Assembly (NCBI GenBank): GCA_012730105.1
Contig: JAAYBJ010000047.1
Location: 1-33,612, forward strand
Direction: 5' to 3'
Source: Candidatus Hydrogenedentota bacterium
GTDB taxonomy: Bacteria; Hydrogenedentota; Hydrogenedentia; Hydrogenedentales; CAITNO01
Length of the DNA: 33,612 bases
In this document: positions 17,099-25,093 of the stretch, in pieces
Layout of the letters: each line of letters starts with the position of its first letter
Position numbering within the stretch: the stretch's first letter is position 1
The notes under the pieces: generated by a model
The model's input: only the letters and a program-made list of their open reading frames with translations
The model's database searches: none
What the model was told of the DNA's origin: nothing
Translations under genes and position numbers: made by a program

Positions 17099-18016
17099 TC
17101 ACTCTTGCATCACAAGCCTCAGCCCCACGTCTTCACGCTGGTTTTCAGGAAGTCCGGTGCCGCGAAATGCGGATCGGCAGTTCTTCGCGGGCTGCTGGAA
17201 ACTGCCTCCCCGGCGCACCCGGTTGGCGTTTTCATTGGGGTGTTCCCAGGCGGAAGCATCGCCCGGATGGTTGCCGTAATTCTCCCAATAATAATCCTGG
17301 CACCATTCATAAACATTGCCGTGCATGTCGTAGAGGCCCCAATAATTGGGTTCCTTTTCTCCAACAGGATGGTGGCCAGTGCCGCTGTTGCCGTCGTACC
17401 AGCCGCAGCGATCCAAGTCCGAAACACTATTACCGGAACAATAGGCGGTCCGGCTGCCCGCCCGACAGGCGTATTCCCATTCGGTTTCCGTTGGCAGGCG
17501 GAAAGTGCGCGGAGATACTGCATTTAATCTTTGGATAAAACGCTGGCAGTCCTCCCAGGATATATTTTCAACCGGATGCTCGTCCCCATAGCGGTATTTA
17601 GAGGGATTGTTCCCCATGACGGCCGTCCACTCGCCCTGGGTGACTTCGTATTTGCTCATCCAGAAAGATTTGGCCATGACCGCCCGGGATACCGGGGATT
17701 CATCTTTCGCGCGGGCGGGTTCGGAGTTGGGGCTGCCCATGAGGAATTCTCCGGCAGGAATACGAACGAACAGGATACCCTCTGCAAGGCGCACTTCCTG
17801 TTGTATTCTGTTTTGAACCGGCGTTGCTTTCGGAATCTCTTCGGTTGGCATGGGAACAGGTTGTGTGGCACGATTTTTTGGGGGAGTGACAGGGACTTCC
17901 GTGGGTATTTCCAACTGGGCCTGAGCCGAAACAGCAAAAACACACATGACGATAAAGGCCATCCTAAAACCAGTGGCTAGGGTTATAACGTAGAATGAAA
18001 ACTGTTTCATCTGCAT
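17099..18016 (-). CDS. secreted SUMF1/FGE-sulfatase-domain protein with QLEIP N-terminal tag
   Basis: A 305-residue exported protein. A signal peptide (1-33, ending SAQA) is followed directly by QLEIPTEVPVTPPK and a Pro/Thr-rich linker. A SUMF1-type domain (PF03781) occupies about 80-305, recognised by VRIPAGEFLMGSP, KYEVTQGEW, HPVENISWEDC, RLPTETEWEYACRAG, GLYDMHGNVYEWCQD and a final RRGGSFQQ...CRSAFRG...VGLRLV. True formylglycine-generating enzymes carry two nearby active-site cysteines (CxxxxC). Here only the single Cys in NCRSAFR is present, so a sulfatase-maturation activity is unlikely and a binding or structural role is more plausible. ATG 18016 has AGGA nine bases upstream; ATG 18010 is an alternative. 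Its neighbours 223 and 236 residues long share the N-terminal tag. Confidence 0.88.
   Translation of the reverse strand: MQMKQFSFYVITLATGFRMAFIVMCVFAVSAQAQLEIPTEVPVTPPKNRATQPVPMPTEEIPKATPVQNRIQQEVRLAEGILFVRIPAGEFLMGSPNSEPARAKDESPVSRAVMAKSFWMSKYEVTQGEWTAVMGNNPSKYRYGDEHPVENISWEDCQRFIQRLNAVSPRTFRLPTETEWEYACRAGSRTAYCSGNSVSDLDRCGWYDGNSGTGHHPVGEKEPNYWGLYDMHGNVYEWCQDYYWENYGNHPGDASAWEHPNENANRVRRGGSFQQPAKNCRSAFRGTGLPENQREDVGLRLVMQE
17876..17917 (-). other. segment encoding the shared tag QLEIPTEVPVTPPK (SUMF1-domain protein)
   Basis: This segment directly follows the predicted signal peptidase site SAQA|Q. It shares sequence at protein and DNA level with 18676-18717 and 20790-20831 in two unrelated genes of the same cluster. 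Confidence 0.85.
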
Positions 18017-18132
18017 GTTCCCTTTTCCTGTAACACAGATCCGCGATGACTCAATCAACCACCCTGATAGAACATGGGCAGTTCAGGCAGAGTATATAGA
18101 GGACCATGATGATCCCATTATGCCATTAATAG

Positions 18133-18804
18133 CTAAAATTGCAGCGCATTTTGAATTTCTCTGTCATCATCCAGGGCTGAGGTAGTGAATTCCAGAAAAA
18201 TAGCGCCGGAAGACCCGCTCTTGTCGGTCCAGCGGCCTGTCATGCCGGCACCATCCGGCTGTACATGCAACGCTATCTGATCGAGTTCGTATTGGTCGGC
18301 CGGACGCTTGTTCTTGATTACACCCGTTCCAGACAGGGTAATCTTGTCCCCCTCTTGAACTCCCCTGAAAACTTCCCAGCACGTCCATCCTTTGACGGTA
18401 CCGGCCGCGCGCAGTTCGTTTTTATCGTTCACGGCGACCTCGAGGGTAAATGTTCCGCGGGTGCCGTTGGATTTTCCCCAGTTTCCCGTCCACCTGCCGG
18501 ATGGGATGGGACCGGAATTAAAGGAAGCGCCTTTTTCCGCTTGTGTTACCCGCCTTTCGTTTCTGCTTGAAACCCTGTTCGTTTCCCTTGCCTTTGAAGC
18601 CGGTTCCGGTTCAGAGACATCGAAGTTTCCCTGCGTGGCAGAGGGCTCGGTTCGGGGAGAATCGGTGTGTTTCGCCTTGGGGCGATTGATTGGGATTTCC
18701 GAAGGTATCTCCAGTTGTGCCAGGGCGGCAGGGATACAAACCACCAACGAGAATAAAAGGACAAAAATGGTTTGCCAGTAGGGTGGATGGCATCGGTAAG
18801 ACAT
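18133..18804 (-). CDS. hypothetical secreted protein with QLEIP N-terminal tag
   Basis: A 223-residue protein of unrecognised family. The signal peptide (1-29, IPAALA|Q) is followed by QLEIPSEIPINRPK and a Ser/Thr/Pro/Arg-rich linker to about 105. The C-terminal half, from GRWTGNWGKSNGTRGTFTLE to LEFTTS, has alternating strand-like stretches and Gly-Thr turns, suggesting a small lipocalin-like or other beta-barrel domain. The start at 18804 is clear, with GAGGAG seven bases upstream; an in-frame extension to 18885 would bury the signal peptide. It lies 112 bases after the NagZ-LysM gene and about 115 bases before the SUMF1-domain gene on the same strand. Confidence 0.78.
   Translation of the reverse strand: MSYRCHPPYWQTIFVLLFSLVVCIPAALAQLEIPSEIPINRPKAKHTDSPRTEPSATQGNFDVSEPEPASKARETNRVSSRNERRVTQAEKGASFNSGPIPSGRWTGNWGKSNGTRGTFTLEVAVNDKNELRAAGTVKGWTCWEVFRGVQEGDKITLSGTGVIKNKRPADQYELDQIALHVQPDGAGMTGRWTDKSGSSGAIFLEFTTSALDDDREIQNALQF
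18676..18717 (-). other. segment encoding the shared tag QLEIPSEIPINRPK (223-residue protein)
   Basis: This is the second copy of the mature N-terminal tag, after IPAALA|Q. Differences from the other copies are conservative (T to S, V to I). Confidence 0.85.
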
Positions 18805-18916
18805 GACATTTCTCCTCGAAACATTCAAACAACTATGGCGGTTGGTCTCGAACCAGCCTGGTGCTGGTATAAATCCTTTAGACAATTTCGCAAGGGAACC
18901 GCTGTTGTCGGTCGTC

Positions 18917-20194
18917 TCATTGATCCGGTATCTTCAGTATATCACCGACACGGATCGTGTCATCGGTTTTGTTGTTGGCGTTCCGAATTGCTTCGGATGT
19001 GACACCATAAATAGTTGCCAATTTTGAAAGGGTGTCTCCCGGCCGTACCGTATGGGTGACCAGGATCACCTTTTTCTGGTTGACGATTTCATCCTTGATT
19101 TCCGGCCGCGCCGTTTCCCGGGGAAGATGGTTCGTTACAATGCGCGAGCGGAAATCTTCCAGCCGTTGTCCGCTTTTCATCAGCATATTCTGAAACTGCG
19201 GATCCTTTTTTGATTCTTCCTCTATCGCCTTCGCGATCCGGCGCAGGAGTTCCGGATTGCTGTCGCAGATTATGATGGCATCACAGCCCGCGCGAATGGA
19301 TTTCAGGGCGGCCGCCTCAAGGTCGCCGGCAACGGCCCCCATATTCAGATCATCGGTGATAACCATGCCGTCATAGCCCCAGCTTTCCCGGAGGAGACCC
19401 GTTACCATTGCGTGCGACATGGACGCCGGTTCGTCCGGATATTCAGGGTTCAGGGCGGCGCAGGCAATATGGCCGACCATGATTGCCGGGAGCCGCGCTT
19501 CCACCGCCAATTTGAAGGGCGTAAGATTCACCTGAAGCGCTTCCCCCTCGAGGTCGAGACGGGCCAACTGCTTGTGGGAATCTTCCGCAGCGCCGCCATG
19601 TCCCGGAAAATGTTTCACCACGGGCAGCCCGCCCCCTTCCATGACGCCTTCCGCAAATGCGCTGCCCAACAACCAGGCATGTTCCGGATCCTTGGCGAAG
19701 GCGCGGTCGCCGATGACGCCCCCATCACCGGGCGAACTGAGGTCAAGCACCGGCGCCAGAAGCACCTCGATACCCCTGGCCGTCGCTTCCCGGGCGTAAA
19801 AGGCGCCCGTTTCCCGTATCCGGTTCTCATCACCCCTTGCGCCCAGTGTCGCGGCGCTGGGCGCGTTTTCAAGCTTCAACCGATTGACGCGTCCGCCCTC
19901 CTGGTCAATATGGATCAGGGGCAGTTCGCCGGGGCCTGCTTTTCCGCTAACGGCTTGCTTTATCGCAAATGTCAACTCGCGCGTTTGTTCTTCGGTCCCC
20001 ATGTTTCCACCGAGCAGAATGACGCCTCCCGGCTGCAGTTCAGCGAGTAACGCTTTTTGTTCGGCGGAAAGTGTTTTGCCGGTAATGGCAACAATCAGGC
20101 TGTGCCCCGGTACGGGGGTGGGCCCGGCAGGACTTGCGATGTCTGTCTGTGATGCGCAGAGAACGAAAAAGCAAAGAAGAGAGACGGTATTCAA
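18917..20194 (-). CDS. secreted GH3 beta-N-acetylhexosaminidase (NagZ-like) with C-terminal LysM domain
   Basis: A 425-residue glycosidase expected to release GlcNAc from muropeptides or other beta-GlcNAc glycans. NagZ signatures are HIDQEGGRVNRL (95-106), KHFPGHG (194-200), the Asp-His dyad D205-S-H207 and nucleophile D281 in VITDDLNMGA. Residues 380-423 are a LysM peptidoglycan-binding domain (HTVRPGDTLSKLATIYGVTS). A hydrophobic N terminus (1-20) suggests export; E. coli NagZ is cytoplasmic and lacks LysM, so this one probably acts on the wall itself. The start is a TTG at 20194 with GGAG seven bases upstream; that ribosome site overlaps the end of the previous gene, whose stop is only four bases away, so the two are translationally coupled. 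Confidence 0.9.
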   Translation of the reverse strand: MNTVSLLCFFVLCASQTDIASPAGPTPVPGHSLIVAITGKTLSAEQKALLAELQPGGVILLGGNMGTEEQTRELTFAIKQAVSGKAGPGELPLIHIDQEGGRVNRLKLENAPSAATLGARGDENRIRETGAFYAREATARGIEVLLAPVLDLSSPGDGGVIGDRAFAKDPEHAWLLGSAFAEGVMEGGGLPVVKHFPGHGGAAEDSHKQLARLDLEGEALQVNLTPFKLAVEARLPAIMVGHIACAALNPEYPDEPASMSHAMVTGLLRESWGYDGMVITDDLNMGAVAGDLEAAALKSIRAGCDAIIICDSNPELLRRIAKAIEEESKKDPQFQNMLMKSGQRLEDFRSRIVTNHLPRETARPEIKDEIVNQKKVILVTHTVRPGDTLSKLATIYGVTSEAIRNANNKTDDTIRVGDILKIPDQ

Positions 20195-20198
20195 TGGT

Positions 20199-20909
20199 TT
20201 ACTCCACTACACGGATGGTAAGCAGACGGCAGGGAAAGCCCTGTTCATCCAGTTCAGGGCTGGTATCAGGTATATTGTGTTCCACGACGGTTTTCTTGTT
20301 GCGCAATACGGAAAAAGACGCTCGCACGCGAAGGGATGCGATTCCGGCCCGCTGAAATGTGACCGGAAACGCCAGTGTCTTTTCCGTATTGCCGGCCCAT
20401 CGCTCATCATAAACTTCCACGTGAGTAACGGCGGGATACACCACATCACGCCGGAGCCACACATTTCCGTCCTTATAGAAGCGGGCCATCTTGGTCTTGC
20501 CGTTCGGTGTCAGCATATCATATCCGCCGTCACCCGGAGGTATATAGGGATCACCGCCTTCTACGGAAGCGGCAATTGTACCGATATAAGACACGTTGAA
20601 TGGATTCTTCGCATTGATGTGAACAAAAACGCGTTCCCCCACACGCGCGGAGGAAGGGCAGTCGACAGAAATCCCGTCCGTATTCATGCCCGTTTCCTGT
20701 GTCGTAACGGTTCGTACCCGGGAACCTTGTGTACTGGTATCTGTTCTTATGGGCGCAGGCAGACTAGGCGGTTCTTCCGTTCGCTTCGGCTTGGGGCGGT
20801 TAACAGGAACCTCCGTGGGAATTTCCAACTGGGCGGCGCCCGGTCCCGGCACAAGCAGCGACACCAATACTACCAGTGAAAAAACACAGCAGAAAGACAG
20901 ATATCGCAT
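20199..20909 (-). CDS. hypothetical secreted protein with QLEIP N-terminal tag
   Basis: A 236-residue protein of unrecognised family. The signal peptide (1-26, PGPGAA|Q) is followed by QLEIPTEVPVNRPK and a Pro/Thr/Arg-rich linker to about 75. From SVDCPSSARVGERVFVHINAKNP onward the pattern resembles an immunoglobulin-like or adhesin-type beta-sandwich, with VTFQRAGIASLRVRASF near the C terminus. This fold call is from appearance only. The start is well supported by GGGAGG six bases upstream of the ATG. It lies 49 bases downstream of the 831-residue gene and four bases upstream of NagZ-LysM, clearly within one operon. Confidence 0.8.
   Translation of the reverse strand: MRYLSFCCVFSLVVLVSLLVPGPGAAQLEIPTEVPVNRPKPKRTEEPPSLPAPIRTDTSTQGSRVRTVTTQETGMNTDGISVDCPSSARVGERVFVHINAKNPFNVSYIGTIAASVEGGDPYIPPGDGGYDMLTPNGKTKMARFYKDGNVWLRRDVVYPAVTHVEVYDERWAGNTEKTLAFPVTFQRAGIASLRVRASFSVLRNKKTVVEHNIPDTSPELDEQGFPCRLLTIRVVE
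20790..20831 (-). other. segment encoding the shared tag QLEIPTEVPVNRPK (236-residue protein)
   Basis: This is the third copy of the mature N-terminal tag, after PGPGAA|Q. Its first ten residues are identical to those of the SUMF1-domain protein's copy. Confidence 0.85.
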
Positions 20910-20958
20910 GGGTATCCTCCCTTTTTCATATTTTCAAGAGGGAAAGAAAATTCCCGCA

Positions 20959-23454
20959 TCATACATCGTTGTTCGTGTCCTTCATCGGCATGGGCTGTTC
21001 CGGTTGCATCTGAACCATGGGTATCGGCGGCAGGACATGTTCCATGATCCGCATATGCTTGAGGCGGTCCTGGCTCAGCAGGGTAATTACCGCACCGGGC
21101 AAAATTAAAACCACGGTACAGCAGCATTCGAATCCGATCGTTTCTGTAAAAGTCAGGCAAAAATGGGAGAAACGGAAATCGGGGGCTGTTCTCGCGGCCG
21201 CAACCGCACGGGCAAAGGCGATCCAAAGGGCGAGCAGCAGGAGGAATATCTTGGCGGCCACCTCCGCCGCCAGGCGAAGCAACCGTCCGAGTGCCTGTGT
21301 TTCTTCCCGCCCGAGGTCGCGCCGTTTTTCCTGAAGGGAGGCCACACTTTCTTTCAGACGTTTGTTGTCCGCCGTTGCCTGGTCCAATGCCATCCGAAGC
21401 GCCAGCATGCGGGCATCCTCAGGCGCCGCTGTTTCATCCGACAAGCCGCGCAGGTGGCGCTGCAGGGTGAGCATTTCCATCGCTGTGTTCAGTCCTTCCC
21501 ATTCCGTTTCACTGTAATACTGAACGAGGGCATACATGTCATTCAAGGCCAGCAGGGGTTTTGCGCCCACCGAGTCAATAATCGTTGCCAGTTGCAGGCG
21601 AATGGTGGTTTCCAGCAGTTCCCGCGCCTTCGCAGAGGCTTGATCCTGCTGGTATAACTGGATACCCGTCCAGGTGCCCAGGGATACGGCCTCCTCCTCA
21701 TACCAGCCGGCATCGAAGCCGGCGGGCCACAAGGCGTTCACCTGGTAAAGCATCTTGTCGGGCATGGCCGACAGGCGTTCCGCCAGGGGGCCGGTTATCG
21801 CGGGAATAAGACCGTTTTTTTCGGCCGCCGCGATCAGTGCGGTAAACTCGTCCGCGCCGCCCGCCGCGGATACGCCCTTTACCAGCAGCCATTCAACGGT
21901 ATGGGGCAAATCCAGCCCCGCGGCGGTTTGGGCGATTACGAGAAGCTGATCCACGTTTTTATACCCGGCCAGAGTTTCCAACTGTTGTTTAACGCGTTCC
22001 TTGTCCGTGATTTCGTCAAGGAGGCGGACGACCTTCAGGTTATCATCCAGCTCTGGGTAAGGATTTTTGACTGCAGAATTCACTACGAATTCGGCTGCCC
22101 CTTTCTGGGTGTGTTTCAGGGCCAGCCGGGCTACATTTTCGACGACAACATAGGGTTGCTGTTCGGCAAAGAGGGTTTCCACAACGTTTTGATATTCTTC
22201 GGTGAGTTTGACTTGGTGGGCGGATTCGAGAATCAGGACTATGTCGCCTAACTTTTCCACTTTGTCAATCGCGGCCGGGATCATTTTTTTAACCTGCTCG
22301 ACCGATTGATAACTGGCGAGAAAACGCATGATTGTGGCCAATGCTTGCATATTCATGGAGGAAAGCGCTGCGCCGTCGTTTGCCAGCAGGAGCGCCCCAC
22401 CCTGTTCCACCAATTCACGCACCGTATCCCGCCCGGCAACCTCATAAAGCGACGCTTTGATGAAGTAATAGCCAATGGAACCGTAACGAACTTCTTCCGT
22501 GAAAGAAGCGCCTTGGGATTCCGGTATCTTTACAATGGGCAAGTGGCCGTGTTGTTCGGCGGATCGAATCATGGCCTGAATTACTTCGTATTCCAGGGTT
22601 AACCGAATCGTTTTCCCTTCCTGAAGCGTGTCCAGGATGTGTAAGGCACGTTCAAGGTGCGTGAAGTTTATATAGTCGACCGCCTGGCTCATTTCAGGCT
22701 GTATTGAAGGCACTGTCGCTGGTGTCTCCCCTGCTGTTTCCGCAGGGCTTGCATCGGGGTACGATGCGTCTTCGCCTTCGGATGCCTCTTCGGCGGCTGG
22801 AATGGCATCCCCTTGCTTCTCCGGGGTTGCCTCAGGAGCATCCGTTGATGATGAGACCTCCAGGTTCGGTTGTGTGGATGTCTCCGCCGGCGTTTGCGCC
22901 ATGGCGGGCAGGGCCAGCATAAGTAAAAGGCATAGAACGATCAGGAACCAGACAATTTTGGCCGCGGCACTCAGCGGGAGCGGTTGTGTCCCGCCCGACT
23001 TGCGCAGGGGAAGGGAAAAAGGAAAAGAGAAAGAAAGAACTTTGCGCGCGGAAGCGGGAAATCCGATAACCAGAATAAGCAACGCGAAAGCGCCGCAAAT
23101 GAACGCTATGTTGGCCAGTGTGGGAGAAACAAAGCGTAAAGGGGTCATGAACCTTTGGCCCCATTCCAGCATTATCGCGCGGGATTCGTAGTTACGGATG
23201 CGTTTTGCCGTTTGATCGTTTTCTTCTGAAAGCCGTTCTTCCTGTTCTGACAATGCGGTATTTTCAATCTTTAAGGACTCAATCTGTTGCTCCAGTTTGG
23301 CATACTCGGAGGGGACAGCATCGGAAGCCTGTGGTGTGGCTGTGCCCGGTTCCACGGTCGCGGATTCCGGCAGAGCCAGGTTCTCTCCCCATATCAACGG
23401 GCATGACAAAATGACCAGGATTAAAACCGATAAGCGGAACAGAAATAACTTCAC
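20959..23454 (-). CDS. hypothetical large membrane protein with coiled coils and helical repeats
   Basis: An 831-residue protein of unrecognised family, apparently first in the envelope operon. In order: signal peptide (1-23); coiled coil at about 50-93 (EYAKLEQQIESLKIEN...); transmembrane segment near 115-135; a second hydrophobic segment at 165-186 ending LPAMAQ, which looks like an internal signal peptide; an acidic Pro/Ala/Glu-rich linker at about 190-255; a long helical region to about 680 of alpha-solenoid appearance; coiled coil at 684-732; transmembrane segments near 735-755 and 770-792; and a Met/Pro-rich cytosolic or periplasmic end. A GTG at 23454 is preferred as start because GGAGGG lies seven bases upstream, whereas an ATG at 23469 has no ribosome site. 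A structural or trans-envelope scaffold role is only inference. Confidence 0.75.
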   Translation of the reverse strand: MKLFLFRLSVLILVILSCPLIWGENLALPESATVEPGTATPQASDAVPSEYAKLEQQIESLKIENTALSEQEERLSEENDQTAKRIRNYESRAIMLEWGQRFMTPLRFVSPTLANIAFICGAFALLILVIGFPASARKVLSFSFPFSLPLRKSGGTQPLPLSAAAKIVWFLIVLCLLLMLALPAMAQTPAETSTQPNLEVSSSTDAPEATPEKQGDAIPAAEEASEGEDASYPDASPAETAGETPATVPSIQPEMSQAVDYINFTHLERALHILDTLQEGKTIRLTLEYEVIQAMIRSAEQHGHLPIVKIPESQGASFTEEVRYGSIGYYFIKASLYEVAGRDTVRELVEQGGALLLANDGAALSSMNMQALATIMRFLASYQSVEQVKKMIPAAIDKVEKLGDIVLILESAHQVKLTEEYQNVVETLFAEQQPYVVVENVARLALKHTQKGAAEFVVNSAVKNPYPELDDNLKVVRLLDEITDKERVKQQLETLAGYKNVDQLLVIAQTAAGLDLPHTVEWLLVKGVSAAGGADEFTALIAAAEKNGLIPAITGPLAERLSAMPDKMLYQVNALWPAGFDAGWYEEEAVSLGTWTGIQLYQQDQASAKARELLETTIRLQLATIIDSVGAKPLLALNDMYALVQYYSETEWEGLNTAMEMLTLQRHLRGLSDETAAPEDARMLALRMALDQATADNKRLKESVASLQEKRRDLGREETQALGRLLRLAAEVAAKIFLLLLALWIAFARAVAAARTAPDFRFSHFCLTFTETIGFECCCTVVLILPGAVITLLSQDRLKHMRIMEHVLPPIPMVQMQPEQPMPMKDTNNDV

Positions 23455-23938
23455 CTCACATCCCTCCATGGTTACGATTGCGATATCTGCTTGTTATGGC
23501 TTTATTTGCGGATGTCCTAAGGGCATCCACGCTCACGCTTGTGATTATCCCGCCAAAGAAATCCTTTCGAGAGAGACGAAAATAGGGGTGCACAGTTTGA
23601 AATGGTGCCTCTGACCTCATAAAAAGCGGATAGCAGGTTGTCTTGTACTGGACGTGTACTATCAAAATAAACTGCCCCTACAATCCGTCCACCACTATCA
23701 ATACAGGCGAAATACAAAGCGTATGATATGGCTTCTCCCTTGGATATCCTTCCACACATTCTGTTAGTACAATACACCAGCAAAAAATCTGAATGCAAGT
23801 TTCTGTCAATAAATAATACAAGTGTCATTCGAGGGATTCTGTAACCTTATGCAGTAAATATGACAGAATAGTGACATCATGATGTTCATGAACCGGTTGG
23901 GGTTCGTTGACGCAGATAGAATGAAAGGATGAAGACAG
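23455..23938. other. 484-base divergent intergenic region
   Basis: This AT-richer stretch separates the envelope operon (-) and the mannose-1-phosphate guanylyltransferase gene (+) and must hold the promoters for both. A 103-codon frame on the minus strand at 23517-23828 exists but shows no ribosome site or recognisable protein. No clear promoter pair or operator was found. Confidence 0.5.
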
Positions 23939-25066
23939 ATGCCATCTTCTGAAAGACTGCGTGTTGGTGTGATCATGGCCGGAGGATCTGGTGAACGCTT
24001 TTGGCCATTATCCCGCCGTAACCGGCCCAAGCAACTGCTGCCTTTGGCGCGCCCCGACAAAAGCATGCTTGCGGAGTCGGTGGATCTCATCGGCGGAGTC
24101 GTTGGGGTTGATAATGTATTTATCATCACCGGTAAACACCTGGTGGATCCAATCCGCAGGTCCAAGCCGGAGTTTCCGGCCGAACATGTGCTTGCTGAAC
24201 CCTGTAAACGCAACACGGCTGGCGCGTTGGCGTATATGGCCGCGTGGTTGTCCGCCCAATGTTCCGGTTATAGTCCGGAAAACGTTACCATGGGCGTTGT
24301 AACCGCCGACCATCGTATTGGAGATGTCGACCGGTATCGGACCATGGTGGAGACCGCTTTCAAGGCGGCTGAAGAACAGGATGCGTTGGTGACCTGTGGT
24401 ATGCGCCCAACCCGCCCTGATACCGGATTCGGCTACATCGAGTTCGAGGCGGACACGCCCGTACTGGCGGGTCCGGCCGGCATGCCCCCGGTTTACCGTG
24501 CGAAATCCTTTCATGAAAAACCGGATAGCACCCGCGCTGCGCAGTTTCTCGCCGATGGAAACCATTATTGGAACATTGGCATGTTCTTCTGGCGGCTTTC
24601 CGTTTTTCTCGAGGAAATGAATCGCGCCTCCCCCGGCATCAAAGAGGCGATTGATACCATGACACGTGCGTTAAAAGACAACAATATGCGCGCGGTAGAA
24701 CAGGCCTTTGAATCTTTGGAGACGATCAGTATCGACTATGCCTTGCTGGAGAGGTCGGATAATGTATTGGTTGTTAAGGCCGATTTTCCCTGGGATGACG
24801 TGGGCACCTGGAATGCCGTGGTTACTCCGGACCGCTGTGACGGCAGGATGAACTACACGGTTGGCGAGCCGGTAGTTGTGGATTGCGACAACTGCGTGAT
24901 TTATAACGAGCCCGGCTGTAAGGAAATGGCGGTGGGTGTCATCGGCATGTCGGATGTGGTCGTCGTAACGACCCGGGACGGCGTGCTGGTCATGCCCCGC
25001 GATCGTTCTCAACAGGTGCGTTCTGTCGTGGAGGAACTAAAACGGCGGAATGCCCCGCAAATTTGA
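23939..25066 (+). CDS. manC: mannose-1-phosphate guanylyltransferase
   Basis: A 375-residue cytoplasmic nucleotidyltransferase making GDP-mannose from mannose 1-phosphate and GTP, for exopolysaccharide or glycoprotein synthesis. The nucleotide-binding loop MAGGSGERFWPLSR (13-26) and K31 in NRPKQLLPL are intact. Further type II motifs are EPCKRNTAGAL, VTADHRIGD and FHEKPD, with WNIGMFFWR later and FPWDDVGTWNAV near the C-terminal part. It lacks the fused phosphomannose isomerase domain found in longer ManC proteins. The ATG has AAGGA nine bases upstream. It stands alone on the plus strand, convergent with the radical-SAM-like gene. Confidence 0.93.
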   Translation: MPSSERLRVGVIMAGGSGERFWPLSRRNRPKQLLPLARPDKSMLAESVDLIGGVVGVDNVFIITGKHLVDPIRRSKPEFPAEHVLAEPCKRNTAGALAYMAAWLSAQCSGYSPENVTMGVVTADHRIGDVDRYRTMVETAFKAAEEQDALVTCGMRPTRPDTGFGYIEFEADTPVLAGPAGMPPVYRAKSFHEKPDSTRAAQFLADGNHYWNIGMFFWRLSVFLEEMNRASPGIKEAIDTMTRALKDNNMRAVEQAFESLETISIDYALLERSDNVLVVKADFPWDDVGTWNAVVTPDRCDGRMNYTVGEPVVVDCDNCVIYNEPGCKEMAVGVIGMSDVVVVTTRDGVLVMPRDRSQQVRSVVEELKRRNAPQI

Positions 25067-25093
25067 AGTTGCCTTCCGTGTTCATGGCGCCGC

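Noticed and set aside
23517-23828. Minus-strand frame of 103 codons in the divergent gap before manC
   Set aside because: It has no ribosome binding site and no recognisable family, and the gap must hold the promoters of both flanking transcription units.
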